Shown here piece after piece: positions 52,061 through 61,320 of a stretch of DNA of 64,000 nucleotides (position 1 is its first letter; every line of letters begins with the position of its first letter). The notes beneath the pieces were generated by a model, which was not told the DNA's origin, searched no databases, and was given only the letters and a program-made list of their open reading frames with translations. Both the position numbers and the translations under genes were made by a program. Origin of the DNA: Allobosea robiniae (GTDB taxonomy: Bacteria; Pseudomonadota; Alphaproteobacteria; Rhizobiales; Beijerinckiaceae). The stretch spans positions 62,001 to 126,000 of the forward strand of contig NZ_FNBZ01000004.1 of the NCBI RefSeq assembly GCF_900102525.1. The letters run 5' to 3'.

Positions 52061-53629
52061 TCACAGATTGCTTTCATCTGCCGCTTCGGTCTCGAACAGC
52101 TTCGGCATATGCGCCTGATACCAGCCCTTGAGCTCTTCCAGGGCAGGATGTTCGAGATTGCGGCGCAGATAGCCTTCGACGCGCGGCAGATGCTTCAGAT
52201 AGTCGGGCTTGCCGTCGCGCTTGTCGAGCCGAGCGAAGATGCCGGCGATCTTGGTGTTGCGCTGGGCGCCGAGGATCGCATAGGCGCGGGCGAAACCGGC
52301 GAGATCGAAATCGGGGGCATCGCCGCGCCGCGCAGCGCCATAGGCCGCGAGCAAGCGCAGTTCCAGCGAGGCGGGAACGTCGATGCGGGCATCCTGGCCG
52401 AGCGAGACCAGATCATAGGCGGGATGGCCGAGCACCGCGTCCTGGAAGTCGATCAGGCCGAGCCGGGCGTGACCCTGGCGCTGCTCCAACCAGATCAGGT
52501 TGGGCGAGTGCACATCGCGCATCGTCCAGGTCTGGGGCGCCGCGAGGATCTCGTCGAAGAGCTTGCTCCAGATGCGCGCGAACTCGGCCTGGGTGACGGC
52601 CGGAAGCGTCACGCCGGCGATATGCGGCGCATACCATTCGAGGATCAGCTCGGTCTCGATGGCGAGTGCCTGGCGGTCGTATGGCGGCAGCGTGTGGTCG
52701 CGCCCCTCCGCCACCGGCAGGATCGTCGGCAGGGTGTGGCGATGCAGATCGGCGAGGAGCTGCGCCGTAGCCTCGTAGCGCTCGGCGATCGGGCGGCGCT
52801 CGGCATCGATCACGCCCTCAGCCCCCAGATCCTCGATCACCAGCAGGCCGGTCGTCAGATCCTGTGCCAGGATCTCCGGCGCCGAATAGCCGAGCGAACG
52901 CAGGCCGCGATCCATCGCGACGAAGGCCTCGATCGTCTCGGCGAGATGAGCGAGCGCGCTATAGGGCTTGCCGAGTCGGACGGGGGGACCGTCGGGCCGC
53001 GGCGGCGAGATCATCAGCACCGCGGTCTCGCCGCTCGGCCGGGTCAGGCGCTCATAGGCGCGCGTCGAGGCGTCGCCGAGCATGAAGTCGCGGCGGGCCT
53101 CGCCCCAGCCGGCATCGTCGAGGAGGCGGCGCGATGCCACCGCAATGGCCACGCGCTGCTTCCAGAGGACACCGCCCGAGAGATCGGCGATGCGGCCGGT
53201 TTCCGGATTGTCGGGGTCGACATCGAGCACGATGTCGATGCGGCGGGCCGCCGGCAGGCGCGTACCCGCCCGGTCAGGCCACTCGACCAGCATGATCAGG
53301 CGATCGATATCCTCGACCAGCCCGATATCGTCGAGCTCGTCGGGCGAACGCACGCGGTAGAGATCGGCATGCAGCACCGTGCCATGGCCCGTCTCGTAGC
53401 TCTGGACCAGGGTGAAGGTCGGGCTCGGCGCCTCCAGCGCCGGATCGTCGGCGAGCTCGCGCAGGATGGCGCGCGCCAGGAACGATTTGCCGGAACCGAG
53501 ATGGCCGGAGAGCGCGACGATGTCGCCAGGCTTGAGGATGGCGGCGATATCGGCAGCGAGGCGCAGCGTCGCCGCCTCGTCCGCCAGCGAGAGCCGGTGC
53601 GTCCCCGCCTTGCGGGCTTCTTCGGTCAT
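52061..53629 (-). CDS. tsaE: Fusion of TsaE (t6A ATPase) and AmgK-like sugar kinase
   Basis: The 522-residue protein has an N-terminal TsaE domain (about 10-150) with Walker A GHLGSGKS (42-49), involved in N6-threonylcarbamoyladenosine tRNA modification, and a C-terminal aminoglycoside phosphotransferase-like domain (about 185-520) with the catalytic RDVHSPNL (Asp372, Asn377) and the metal-binding LIDFQDA (Asp394). The second part fits AmgK, the anomeric MurNAc/GlcNAc kinase that feeds MurU, whose gene follows. Such fusions are known in alphaproteobacteria. The start overlaps the divL stop in ATGA. Confidence 0.88.
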   Translation of the reverse strand: MTEEARKAGTHRLSLADEAATLRLAADIAAILKPGDIVALSGHLGSGKSFLARAILRELADDPALEAPSPTFTLVQSYETGHGTVLHADLYRVRSPDELDDIGLVEDIDRLIMLVEWPDRAGTRLPAARRIDIVLDVDPDNPETGRIADLSGGVLWKQRVAIAVASRRLLDDAGWGEARRDFMLGDASTRAYERLTRPSGETAVLMISPPRPDGPPVRLGKPYSALAHLAETIEAFVAMDRGLRSLGYSAPEILAQDLTTGLLVIEDLGAEGVIDAERRPIAERYEATAQLLADLHRHTLPTILPVAEGRDHTLPPYDRQALAIETELILEWYAPHIAGVTLPAVTQAEFARIWSKLFDEILAAPQTWTMRDVHSPNLIWLEQRQGHARLGLIDFQDAVLGHPAYDLVSLGQDARIDVPASLELRLLAAYGAARRGDAPDFDLAGFARAYAILGAQRNTKIAGIFARLDKRDGKPDYLKHLPRVEGYLRRNLEHPALEELKGWYQAHMPKLFETEAADESNL

Positions 53630-56106
53630 TCGGCGGCATCCGAGAGCGGCACGCCCTGTGCCGGGAAGACGGCCGTCACCCGCGTGCCGCGGCCGGGCAC
53701 GGAATCGAGCTCGACATGGCCGCCATGCAATTCGACGATCGAGCGGACGATGGACAATCCCAGCCCGACGCCGCGATGGCTGGAGCCGAGCGAATGACTC
53801 TCGAAGCGCTCGAACACCTTTTCCACCACCTCGGCCGGGATGCCACGGCCCTGATCGACAACCGTGATGCGGATGTCCCCGCCAGTGCGCGTCGCGTTCA
53901 CCGTCACGGTCTGGCCGGCGGAGGAGAAGCCGATGGCGTTGGAGAGCAGGTTGAACAGCACCTGGCGCAGGCGCTTGCCGTCGGCCCGCAGCGGGCCGGT
54001 GCGAGGATCGATCTCGACCTTGAGGTCGAGCTTGGTGTCGGTCAGCCGGTCGTGCAGCCCGGCCGCTGCCTGGGCGATGGTGTCGGCGACGTCGACATCC
54101 TGGATTTCGAGCGTCAGCGCGCCGTTGTCGATGGTGGCGAGATCGAGGATGTCGTTGATGATGGCGAGCAGCGCGCCGGAGGAGCGGACGATGTGGGAGG
54201 TGTAGTCGCGCTGCTTGTCGTTGAGCGCGCCGACCGTCTCGGTGCCGAGCAACTGCGCGAAGCCGATGATGTTGGTCAACGGCGAGCGCAGTTCGTAGGA
54301 GACGTGGTGGACAAAATCCTCGCGCAGCCGCGAGATCGTCTCCAGCGCCTCGTTCTTCTCGGTCAGCGCCCTCTCGACATTCACGCTGGCCGTGACGTCG
54401 GCGAAGGAGATCAGTGTCGCGCCATCCGGCAGGGGCGCTGCGGCCATGTCGAGCACCGTGCCGTCGCGCCGCTCGATGCGGCTACTGTAATCCTCGCGCG
54501 CATCACGGACGCCGGTGACGACGCTGTGCAATTCGCTCCAGACCTCGTCCTGCGGGAAGAGCGGCCGGCAGAGCCGGATGACCTCATCGATATGCGGCGC
54601 GCTGGCCGCGAGGTCGCCACCCTGGATGCGCCAGGACTGGGCGAAGGCCGGGTTGGAGAGCTTGAGCCGCCCGTCCGAGCCGAACACCGCGACGCCTTCG
54701 CGCAGCGAGTCGAGCGTCTCGCGCTGGGTGCGGGACAAGGCGTTGAAGCGCGATTCCAGCGTGAAGCGCTCGGTGACGTCGTCATAGAGATAGGTAACGC
54801 CGCCCTGCGGATTGGGGCTGGCGACGACATGGACGGTGCGCCCGTCCGGCAGATACCACCAGTCCTCGCTGGCGCGCGTCGCGGTATAGGCAGCCTGCGC
54901 CGCCGCCTTCCAGCTGCGGTAATCGCCGAGCTCCGGCAGGCGCCGCTCGGCGCGCAGCTTGTCGAGAATCTCGCCATCGGTCGGCTGGCCGTCGAGGAAG
55001 CCCGCTTCCAGCGACCAGAGCGCATCGAAGCCGGAATTGCGGTAGACGAGGCGCTGGGTGCCGTCGAAGACGGCGACCGCCGTCTTGAGCCGATCGAGCG
55101 TGCGGACATGGGCGTCCATCTGGCGCTGGAGATCGGCCCGGACCGCCTCGAGCTCGCTCATGTCGGTGGCGAAGCCGGCATATCCGGTCGCGGTCGGCAG
55201 TTCCATGATGTCGAGCGTGCGCCGCTGTCCGGAGACGACGGCCGGCGCCCGCAGGGCGAAGGTCGCGCCTTCCCGGCGCGCCCGCGAAGCGGCATCGCGC
55301 TCGGTGCGGTCGAGCAGTTCGAGGCCGTTCTTCGCGACCACGGCCGGATCGGCAGCTTCGACCGCACGGGCATAGGCGGCGTTGACCCAGGTGAGGCGGC
55401 CATCGGCATTGCGCATCCAGGCGGGATGCGGCAGCCCGGCGAGCAGGCTCGAAAGCGCCGCATGGCCCACGGTCACGCGTTCCAGCTCGCCGCGCAGGGT
55501 CATGACCTCGGCCCGCTCGCCCGTGACCTCGCGGAAACGGATCACCGCGCGCCCGGCGACGGGCCGGCCCTCGACGTCGATGAAAGGCCCCGCCTTGCTG
55601 CGCAGCGTGAAATTGAAGGCCTCGCCGCGCTGCTTCAGCGCATCGGTCGCGAGTTCCAGGCGCTTGGCGTCGACCGGCGGCGCCCAGCTGCCATAAGCCA
55701 AAGCGAGCGTCGCACCGGGAGCCCCGAGGAAGCCGCTGTCGCCCTCGAAGATGGGCTCGGCATCACGGCCCTTCCAGCTCACCACCACCTGTGGATCGGC
55801 TGCGAGCAGGATCGAGAGCCGCTCCTGGTGGCTGCGCGCCGCTTCGAGATCGGCCGCGAGCTTGGCCTCGCGCTTCTGCCAGCGCGTCCGCTCGCGCACA
55901 TAGATCAGCGATGTCGTCGTGGCGAAGACGGTCAGGCCCGCCAGGACCAGCGAAAGCCCGCCCGAGCCCATGGTATCGAAGGGTACCGGTGCCAGCCACT
56001 CGCTGCGCGCCATGGTCGGAACGGTGACCGACGCCGCCGCCAGCGCGGGCAGCAATGCGCGCGGTCGCCAGCCGCCATCTCGCTCCTGTCGCCTCGCCCC
56101 TGTCAT
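53626..56106 (-). CDS. divL: DivL, PAS-domain tyrosine pseudokinase
   Basis: The 826-residue protein has one N-terminal membrane helix (about 48-70), several PAS-like domains (100-575) and a C-terminal DHp-HATPase module. In the H-box, where a histidine kinase has SHELR, it reads SYELRSPL with Tyr604 (codon 54295-54297). The ATP-binding motifs remain: FNLLSNAIGF (N box, about 718-727) and DQGRGIP, GVGLGLSIV. This is the mark of DivL, which controls CckA and thus CtrA phosphorylation and cell polarity. Its place next to tsaE agrees. The ATG at 56106 was chosen; the frame is open for 42 further codons with non-conserved character. Confidence 0.92.
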   Translation of the reverse strand: MTGARRQERDGGWRPRALLPALAAASVTVPTMARSEWLAPVPFDTMGSGGLSLVLAGLTVFATTTSLIYVRERTRWQKREAKLAADLEAARSHQERLSILLAADPQVVVSWKGRDAEPIFEGDSGFLGAPGATLALAYGSWAPPVDAKRLELATDALKQRGEAFNFTLRSKAGPFIDVEGRPVAGRAVIRFREVTGERAEVMTLRGELERVTVGHAALSSLLAGLPHPAWMRNADGRLTWVNAAYARAVEAADPAVVAKNGLELLDRTERDAASRARREGATFALRAPAVVSGQRRTLDIMELPTATGYAGFATDMSELEAVRADLQRQMDAHVRTLDRLKTAVAVFDGTQRLVYRNSGFDALWSLEAGFLDGQPTDGEILDKLRAERRLPELGDYRSWKAAAQAAYTATRASEDWWYLPDGRTVHVVASPNPQGGVTYLYDDVTERFTLESRFNALSRTQRETLDSLREGVAVFGSDGRLKLSNPAFAQSWRIQGGDLAASAPHIDEVIRLCRPLFPQDEVWSELHSVVTGVRDAREDYSSRIERRDGTVLDMAAAPLPDGATLISFADVTASVNVERALTEKNEALETISRLREDFVHHVSYELRSPLTNIIGFAQLLGTETVGALNDKQRDYTSHIVRSSGALLAIINDILDLATIDNGALTLEIQDVDVADTIAQAAAGLHDRLTDTKLDLKVEIDPRTGPLRADGKRLRQVLFNLLSNAIGFSSAGQTVTVNATRTGGDIRITVVDQGRGIPAEVVEKVFERFESHSLGSSHRGVGLGLSIVRSIVELHGGHVELDSVPGRGTRVTAVFPAQGVPLSDAAE

Positions 56107-56452
56107 CCCTGCGTCCGTCGTCTCTCCGGCGGCCTTGAGCCGCCCTGTCCATCGGGCCCGTCGGAATCGGCCGGGGGAGCTGGCAGGGCTGCCATCTCCG
56201 GAGGGGCCGATCCACGCTCGCCACCACGCCAATCACATCAGAGCTTTCCATCCGGCCCGCGCATCGCGGCGACCGAATCAGTCCCACTCTAATCATCGCT
56301 GGAGTCCGTCAGGAAGTGCTTAATGGCAGGTAAATCGTTCGATTTGCCGGCCGAGCCGGCACATTGCCGGAGATCGTCAAGCAGTAGATACCGTTAGCCG
56401 ACGAGACACAATTTGTAGTGTCCCGAAGCCTGATTCCCGGAAGGCACAGACA
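56107..56452. other. Intergenic region upstream of divL
   Basis: 346 bases before the divL start up to the ahcY terminator. It should hold the divL promoter. A GC-rich stretch GGCCGAGCCGGCACATTGCCGG near 56350 could form a weak hairpin. No RNA gene recognised. Confidence 0.4.
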
Positions 56453-56480
56453 TGAAAAAAGGCCCGGCTGACGCCGGGCC
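56453..56480 (-). terminator. Rho-independent terminator of ahcY
   Basis: GGCCCGGC (56461-56468) and GCCGGGCC (56473-56480) pair around TGAC, and on the minus strand TTTTTT (56455-56460) follows. It starts 28 bases after the ahcY stop. Confidence 0.9.
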
Positions 56481-56508
56481 TCGCGATCGAGAGCGCCGTG
56501 GCGCCTTG

Positions 56509-57903
56509 TCAGTAGCGGTAGAGCTCCGGCTTGAACGGTCCGGTCACCGGCAGGCCGAGATACTTCGCCTGCGCATCGTTGAGCACGGTCAGCTTGGCGC
56601 CGACCTTGGCCAGATGCAGCGCCGCGACCTTCTCGTCGAGATGCTTCGGCAGCGTGTAGACCTTGTTCTCGTACTTGGCGTGATGGTTCCAGAGTTCGAC
56701 CTGGGCCAGCGTCTGGTTCGAGAACGAGCAGGACATCACGAAGGACGGATGGCCGGTCGCGTTGCCGAGGTTCACGAGGCGGCCTTCCGAGAGCAGGATG
56801 ATGCGCTTGCCGTCGGGGAACTCGATCTCGTCGACCTGCGGCTTGACGTTGTCCCACTTGAAGTTCTTCAGGCCGGCGACCTGAATCTCCGAGTCGAAAT
56901 GGCCGATATTGCAGACGATGGCGCGGTGCTTCATCGCGCGCATATGCTCGACGGTGATCACGTCCAGGTTGCCGGTGGCGGTCACGAAGATGTCGGCGCG
57001 CGGAGCGGCGTCCTCCATGGTGACGACCTCATAGCCCTCCATCGCCGCCTGCAGGGCGCAGATCGGGTCGATCTCGGTGACCAGCACGCGGCAGCCGGCC
57101 TGGCGCAGCGAGGCGGCCGAGCCCTTGCCGACGTCGCCATAGCCGGCGACGGCCGCAACCTTGCCCGACATCATGACGTCGGTGCCGCGGCGGATGGCGT
57201 CGACCAGCGACTCGCGGCAGCCGTAGAGGTTGTCGAACTTCGACTTGGTGACGCTGTCGTTGACGTTGATCGCCGGGAAGGGCATGCGGCCGGCCTTGGC
57301 CAGCTCGTACAGGCGGTGCACGCCGGTGGTGGTCTCTTCCGAGACGCCCTTGATCGCGGCGCGGGTCTTGGTGAACCAGCCCGGATTGGCCTTGAGCTCG
57401 CGCTTGATCAGCTTGAAGAAGATCGTCTCTTCCTCATTGCCCGGCTTGTCCAAGAACTCGGCCTTGCCGGCCTCGGCCTCGGCGCCGAGGATGATCAGCA
57501 TGGTCAGGTCGCCGCCATCGTCGAGGATCATGTTCGGCGTGCCGCCGTCACCCCAGGTCGCGGTCTTCAGCACGTACTCCCAGTACTCTTCCAGCGTCTC
57601 GCCCTTGATCGCGAAGACGGGGGTTCCGGTCGCGGCGATCGCGGCGGCGGCATGGTCCTGGGTCGAGAAGATGTTGCAGGACGACCAGCGCACGTCGGCG
57701 CCGAGATCCTTCAGCGTCTCGATCAGCACGGCGGTCTGGATGGTCATGTGCAGGCAGCCGGCGATGCGGGCGCCCTTGAGCGGGAACTTGCCCTTGTGCT
57801 CGGCGCGGATCGCCATCAGGCCCGGCATCTCGTCCTGAGCCATGTTGATTTCCTTGCGGCCGTAATCCGCAAGCGAGATGTCCTTGACGATGTAATCCGA
57901 CAC
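56509..57903 (-). CDS. ahcY: Adenosylhomocysteinase
   Basis: The 464-residue enzyme hydrolyses S-adenosylhomocysteine to adenosine and homocysteine and so clears the methylation cycle. The family pattern is present: [17 protein letters not shown] start, the GCLHM catalytic loop, the NAD-binding [13 protein letters not shown] and the C-terminal PFKPELYRY. The start is a GTG at 57903, which gives the conserved N-terminus; the upstream frame is not used. It is transcribed from beyond a palindrome at 57976-57995. Confidence 0.95.
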   Translation of the reverse strand: MSDYIVKDISLADYGRKEINMAQDEMPGLMAIRAEHKGKFPLKGARIAGCLHMTIQTAVLIETLKDLGADVRWSSCNIFSTQDHAAAAIAATGTPVFAIKGETLEEYWEYVLKTATWGDGGTPNMILDDGGDLTMLIILGAEAEAGKAEFLDKPGNEEETIFFKLIKRELKANPGWFTKTRAAIKGVSEETTTGVHRLYELAKAGRMPFPAINVNDSVTKSKFDNLYGCRESLVDAIRRGTDVMMSGKVAAVAGYGDVGKGSAASLRQAGCRVLVTEIDPICALQAAMEGYEVVTMEDAAPRADIFVTATGNLDVITVEHMRAMKHRAIVCNIGHFDSEIQVAGLKNFKWDNVKPQVDEIEFPDGKRIILLSEGRLVNLGNATGHPSFVMSCSFSNQTLAQVELWNHHAKYENKVYTLPKHLDEKVAALHLAKVGAKLTVLNDAQAKYLGLPVTGPFKPELYRY

Positions 57904-57975
57904 GGGTGGCTCCAATCGCTCAGCCTGAATGATGGCGCGCTCTCTAGCAGCGCGCGGAGCGAATGGCAATCAAAG

Positions 57976-57995
57976 ATATAAAGATGTCTTTATAT
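57976..57995. promoter_or_regulatory. Operator-like palindrome upstream of ahcY
   Basis: ATATAAAGA and TCTTTATAT are perfect arms around TG. It lies 73 bases before the ahcY GTG. This AT-rich palindrome is the kind recognised by ArsR-family SahR regulators of the methionine cycle; the regulator gene is not in the window, so the assignment is inferred. No SAH or SAM riboswitch structure was seen. Confidence 0.65.
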
Positions 57996-58019
57996 GATTG
58001 CCGAAGCCTGCACAGCCGC

Positions 58020-58136
58020 CGTCATGCTCGGGCTTGCCCCGAGCATCTCATGACGATGAGGCCATTGACCCGCAGCCTATCCGGAACGAGATTCCCGGAT
58101 CTGCGCTACGTTCGGGAATGACGCGCGAGCTACGCC
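58020..58136. repeat. REP-like palindromes between ahcY and HPr genes
   Basis: ATGCTCGGGCTTGCCCCGAGCAT (58023-58045) and the GAGATTCCCGG...TTCGGGAATGACG unit (58089-58124) are inverted repeats. They separate ahcY from the PTS genes and may help end the HPr transcript. Confidence 0.65.
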
Positions 58137-58137
58137 C

Positions 58138-58452
58138 CTACTCGCCCTCGCCGAACCTGTCGGCGATCAGGGCCGCGAGGGCGTCCAGCGCCGGTTTCGC
58201 TTCCGCCCCCTTGGCGACGATGGTGATCGTCGAGCCGATGCCGGCGCCCAGCGTCAGAACGCCCATGATCGAGGTCGCGCCGACCGTCTCGCCGCAGCGG
58301 CTGACCGTGATGTCAGCCTCGTAGCGGGCGGCGCATTGCACGAATTTCGCCGTGGCGCGGGCGTGCAGCCCCTTCTTGTTGACGATCTGGAATTCACCGT
58401 AGAGGGCCCCGGCGGGAATTTCGACTTCGGGGCAATCGCAGTCTTCGTCCAT
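58138..58452 (-). CDS. HPr-type phosphocarrier protein
   Basis: The 104-residue protein has a short N-terminal Cys/acidic tail and the HPr domain, with active His30 in KKGLHARATAKFV and regulatory Ser61 in ATSIMGVL. The Ser site is the target of HPr kinase/phosphorylase, encoded upstream. It belongs to an incomplete, regulatory PTS of alphaproteobacteria that has no sugar permease here. It starts 18 bases after the EIIA-Man gene. Confidence 0.93.
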   Translation of the reverse strand: MDEDCDCPEVEIPAGALYGEFQIVNKKGLHARATAKFVQCAARYEADITVSRCGETVGATSIMGVLTLGAGIGSTITIVAKGAEAKPALDALAALIADRFGEGE

Positions 58453-58470
58453 CCGCCCCTCTCGGCGCCG

Positions 58471-58872
58471 TTACTTGCCGGCCAACACGCGGCTGGCGAC
58501 GGTGATGTATTTCCGGCCCGCATCCTGCGCGCTGGTGACGGCTTCGTCGAGGGTCTTCTCCTCGCGCACGCTGGCGAGCTTGATCAGCATCGGCAGGTTG
58601 ACGCCCGCGACGACGTCAATGCGGCCGGGCTCCATCACCGAGATCGCCAGGTTCGAGGGCGTGCCGCCGAACATGTCGGTCAGGATGATGACGCCACGGT
58701 CGGTCTCGACCTGCTCGACGGCGGCGATGATGTCGCGGCGTCGGCTTTCCATGTCGTCATCGGGGGCGATGGCGATGGTCGCGAGGTTCTTTTGGGGGCC
58801 GACGACGTGTTCGAGCGCAGCGCGGAACTCCGTCGCCAAATGCCCATGCGTCACGAGGACCAGTCCGATCAT
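58471..58872 (-). CDS. PTS EIIA component, mannose family
   Basis: The 133-residue protein has the phosphorylated His9 in VLVTHGHLATEF and the mannose-family EIIA pattern (LTDMFGGTPSNLA). It receives phosphate from HPr and acts as a regulatory protein rather than a transporter part in this group. It lies between hprK and the HPr gene on the same strand. Confidence 0.93.
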   Translation of the reverse strand: MIGLVLVTHGHLATEFRAALEHVVGPQKNLATIAIAPDDDMESRRRDIIAAVEQVETDRGVIILTDMFGGTPSNLAISVMEPGRIDVVAGVNLPMLIKLASVREEKTLDEAVTSAQDAGRKYITVASRVLAGK

Positions 58873-58981
58873 TCAATCCAGCACCGGCGAGCGCCGTCGG
58901 GCGCCCGGACAAGGTCGCGGGTTATGCGGCAGACGCGAGATATGCGCAAGCCATCGGCCGTCAAACTTGTCGAAATCGTGG

Positions 58982-59446
58982 TTAGCGGCCGGCGTCTGTG
59001 AATAAGTCGAGCGCGTTCAACGCAAGCCTCTCGTCGCCGGCGCGACCCGTCATGCGCAGGCGAGGGAGATCGATGCCTGCGAGGTTGTCGACGAGATCCT
59101 CGGGTTCGGGCATCCGCGCCGGCTCCTCGGCCGCCAGATCGACGACGAGCCTGATCACGACCGCTCCGGTGTGGGGTTCAGGCGTCAGGCCGAGGCCGCG
59201 CCGCTCGACGATGCCCTCCAGCGGCGCAACCGGTCGCGCCACCAGCCGATCGCCGGTCGCGACGAGTTCCGTCCGGTCATCGGCGACCAGCCGGGCGAAG
59301 CGCCCGGTCTGTCCGGCGAGCGCGATCAGGGCCAGCGCGAGCGTCGACTTGCCGCTGCCGGAAGCGCCGCGGATGAGGATGCCGGCCTCGCCGACGGCCA
59401 CGACGGTCGCATGGATACGCGTTCGCTGACGCGCCCCGGCAGCCAT
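58982..59446 (-). CDS. hprK: HPr kinase/phosphorylase (short form)
   Basis: The 154-residue protein corresponds to the catalytic C-terminal domain of HprK only, as usual in alphaproteobacteria. Walker A GASGSGKS is at residues 27-34, followed by LVADDRTEL and ERRGLGL. It phosphorylates HPr on Ser. Possible starts are 59446, 59464 and 59470; the last two overlap the chvG stop (59454). I chose 59446. It is downstream of chvG in the same operon. Confidence 0.9.
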   Translation of the reverse strand: MAAGARQRTRIHATVVAVGEAGILIRGASGSGKSTLALALIALAGQTGRFARLVADDRTELVATGDRLVARPVAPLEGIVERRGLGLTPEPHTGAVVIRLVVDLAAEEPARMPEPEDLVDNLAGIDLPRLRMTGRAGDERLALNALDLFTDAGR

Positions 59447-59453
59447 CCCGCCG

Positions 59454-61253
59454 TCAGGCTGCATGGGCATAAGCCGCCGGCAGGCAGACGATGAAGCGGG
59501 CCCCGAGGCGCTGCGCCTCGCCATCCGGGCCGACCGGCCCCAGCCGGTTCTCGGCCCGGATCGAGCCGCGATGCGCTTCGATGATCTGGCGCGAGATCGA
59601 CAGGCCGAGGCCGGAATTCTGGCCGAACCCCTCGTTCGGGCGATCGGTATAGAAGCGCTCGAAGATGCGCTCCAGCGCATGGGGCTCGATACCCGGCCCC
59701 TCGTCCTCGACGGTGATGAGCACGTCGTTGGCGACGCGCGAGAGCATGACCTTCACCGGCTTGTCGGGCGGCGAGAAGGAGCGGGCATTGTCGATCAGGT
59801 TGACCAGGACCTGGCCGATGCGGGAATCATGGCCGAGCACGAGGAAGGCATCGTCGCCCAGGCGCTGGTTGCGGCGATCGCTGCCCAGCTCGATCAGGGC
59901 CCGGCCTTCGCGGCGGGTCTCGTTCTGGATCGTCACCACGGCCTCCAGAACCTGGCTGACATCGACCGGGGCGGAATCGTTGCGAGCGAGTTCGGCATCG
60001 AGCCGCGAGGCATCGGAGATATCCGAGATCAGACGGTCGAGCCGGCGGACATCGTGCTGGATCACGGCCATCAGGCGCCCGCGCGCATCCTCGTTGCGAG
60101 CGCGGGGCAGGGTCTCGACGGCGCTGCGCAGCGAGGTCAGCGGGTTTTTCAACTCATGAGCGACGTCAGCCGCGAAACTCTCGATCGCCTCGATGCGGCT
60201 GTAGAGCGCCTTGGTCATGTCGCGCAGCGTGCCGGACAAATGGCCGATCTCGTCGTGACGGCTGCTGAAATCCGGGATCTGCTCGCGCGACTTGACGCCG
60301 CGCCGCACGCGCTGGGCGGCATCCGCGAGCTTGCGGATCGGCTCGGCAATGGTGCCCGCCAGCAGGATCGAGAGCACGATCATCACGCCGGCGGCGACCG
60401 CGAAGACCTGGAAGATCGCGAAACGCTCGGCAGCGATCACCGCATCGATGTCGCCGCCTTGCGTGGAGAGCAGCAGCGCCCCCTTCACGGTGCGGAAGCG
60501 CTGCACCGGCACCGCCACCGAAACGATGGTCTGGCCGCGGGTATTGACGCGCACGACGCTCGCCGGCGCGCCGTTCAGGGCGCGGGCGACCTCCGGATAG
60601 GACTTGCCGTTGGCGTTCTCGAAATCGTCATAGGTCGGGACATCGGCCTTGCCGAGCCGGTTGCGCAGCATGTTCCAGGTGCGCTCCAGCAGCGGCGGCT
60701 CGTCGGGCTCGCCGACGCGCGGTAGATCGAGGCGCAGCACGTCGCCGCGCGAATACAGGCTGCGCGAGTCGATGGTGAGCATGCCGTCCTTGTCGTAGAC
60801 CCGCGCCCGGGTCTTGGTCGGCGTCACCAGCCGGCGTAGCAGCGGCGCGACCTTCTCGGGATTGATCGAGAAATCGAGCGGGTCCTCGGCAATGCCGGCG
60901 CTCTCGCCGGCCTGGAGCTGCAGCAGCTTGTCGGGATCGATGGTGATCGTGTCGATCTCGACCGTGGCGGAGGCCGCGATCGCGCCGGCGATGATCTCGC
61001 CCTGGGTCAGCAGGCTCTGGACGCGTGCCTCGATCAAGCCCTCGCGGAACTGGTTGAGATAGAGGAAGCCGATCAGCAGCGCGACGAGCCCGCCGAGATT
61101 GAGGACGAGGATGCGCCGCGTCAGGCTGGAGGCGGCGCGCAGCGAAATGGCGCGCGTCAGGCGCCGCCACGCGATGCCGGTGCGGCGACGCAGCACGGCA
61201 CGCCAGCCGGCAGGCGGTGCTGACGCTCTAGCCTCGTTGTCGACGGTTGCCAT
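59454..61253 (-). CDS. chvG: Sensor histidine kinase ChvG
   Basis: The 599-residue protein has an N-terminal membrane helix (about 48-70), a periplasmic domain of about 200 residues, a second membrane helix (about 275-295), a HAMP linker, an H-box with phospho-accepting His in ADVAHELKNPLTSL, and HATPase motifs NLIDNARSFS, DEGPGI, GLGLSIS. It senses acid and envelope signals and phosphorylates ChvI. It is followed by hprK. Confidence 0.93.
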   Translation of the reverse strand: MATVDNEARASAPPAGWRAVLRRRTGIAWRRLTRAISLRAASSLTRRILVLNLGGLVALLIGFLYLNQFREGLIEARVQSLLTQGEIIAGAIAASATVEIDTITIDPDKLLQLQAGESAGIAEDPLDFSINPEKVAPLLRRLVTPTKTRARVYDKDGMLTIDSRSLYSRGDVLRLDLPRVGEPDEPPLLERTWNMLRNRLGKADVPTYDDFENANGKSYPEVARALNGAPASVVRVNTRGQTIVSVAVPVQRFRTVKGALLLSTQGGDIDAVIAAERFAIFQVFAVAAGVMIVLSILLAGTIAEPIRKLADAAQRVRRGVKSREQIPDFSSRHDEIGHLSGTLRDMTKALYSRIEAIESFAADVAHELKNPLTSLRSAVETLPRARNEDARGRLMAVIQHDVRRLDRLISDISDASRLDAELARNDSAPVDVSQVLEAVVTIQNETRREGRALIELGSDRRNQRLGDDAFLVLGHDSRIGQVLVNLIDNARSFSPPDKPVKVMLSRVANDVLITVEDEGPGIEPHALERIFERFYTDRPNEGFGQNSGLGLSISRQIIEAHRGSIRAENRLGPVGPDGEAQRLGARFIVCLPAAYAHAA

Positions 61254-61320
61254 GGCTGCGGCTTGCTTCCGCTCGGGAGGGTGGCTGCGGCGAATCCGCC
61301 GCGCGTCGGCCTTCCTTGCC

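Noticed and set aside
53716..56292. Plus-strand frame of 858 codons
   Set aside because: Antisense to divL; composition is dominated by Arg, Gly and Asp without domains.
57904..58010. SAH or SAM riboswitch before ahcY
   Set aside because: The only structure is a short AT-rich palindrome; the conserved stems of known SAH/SAM riboswitches were not found.
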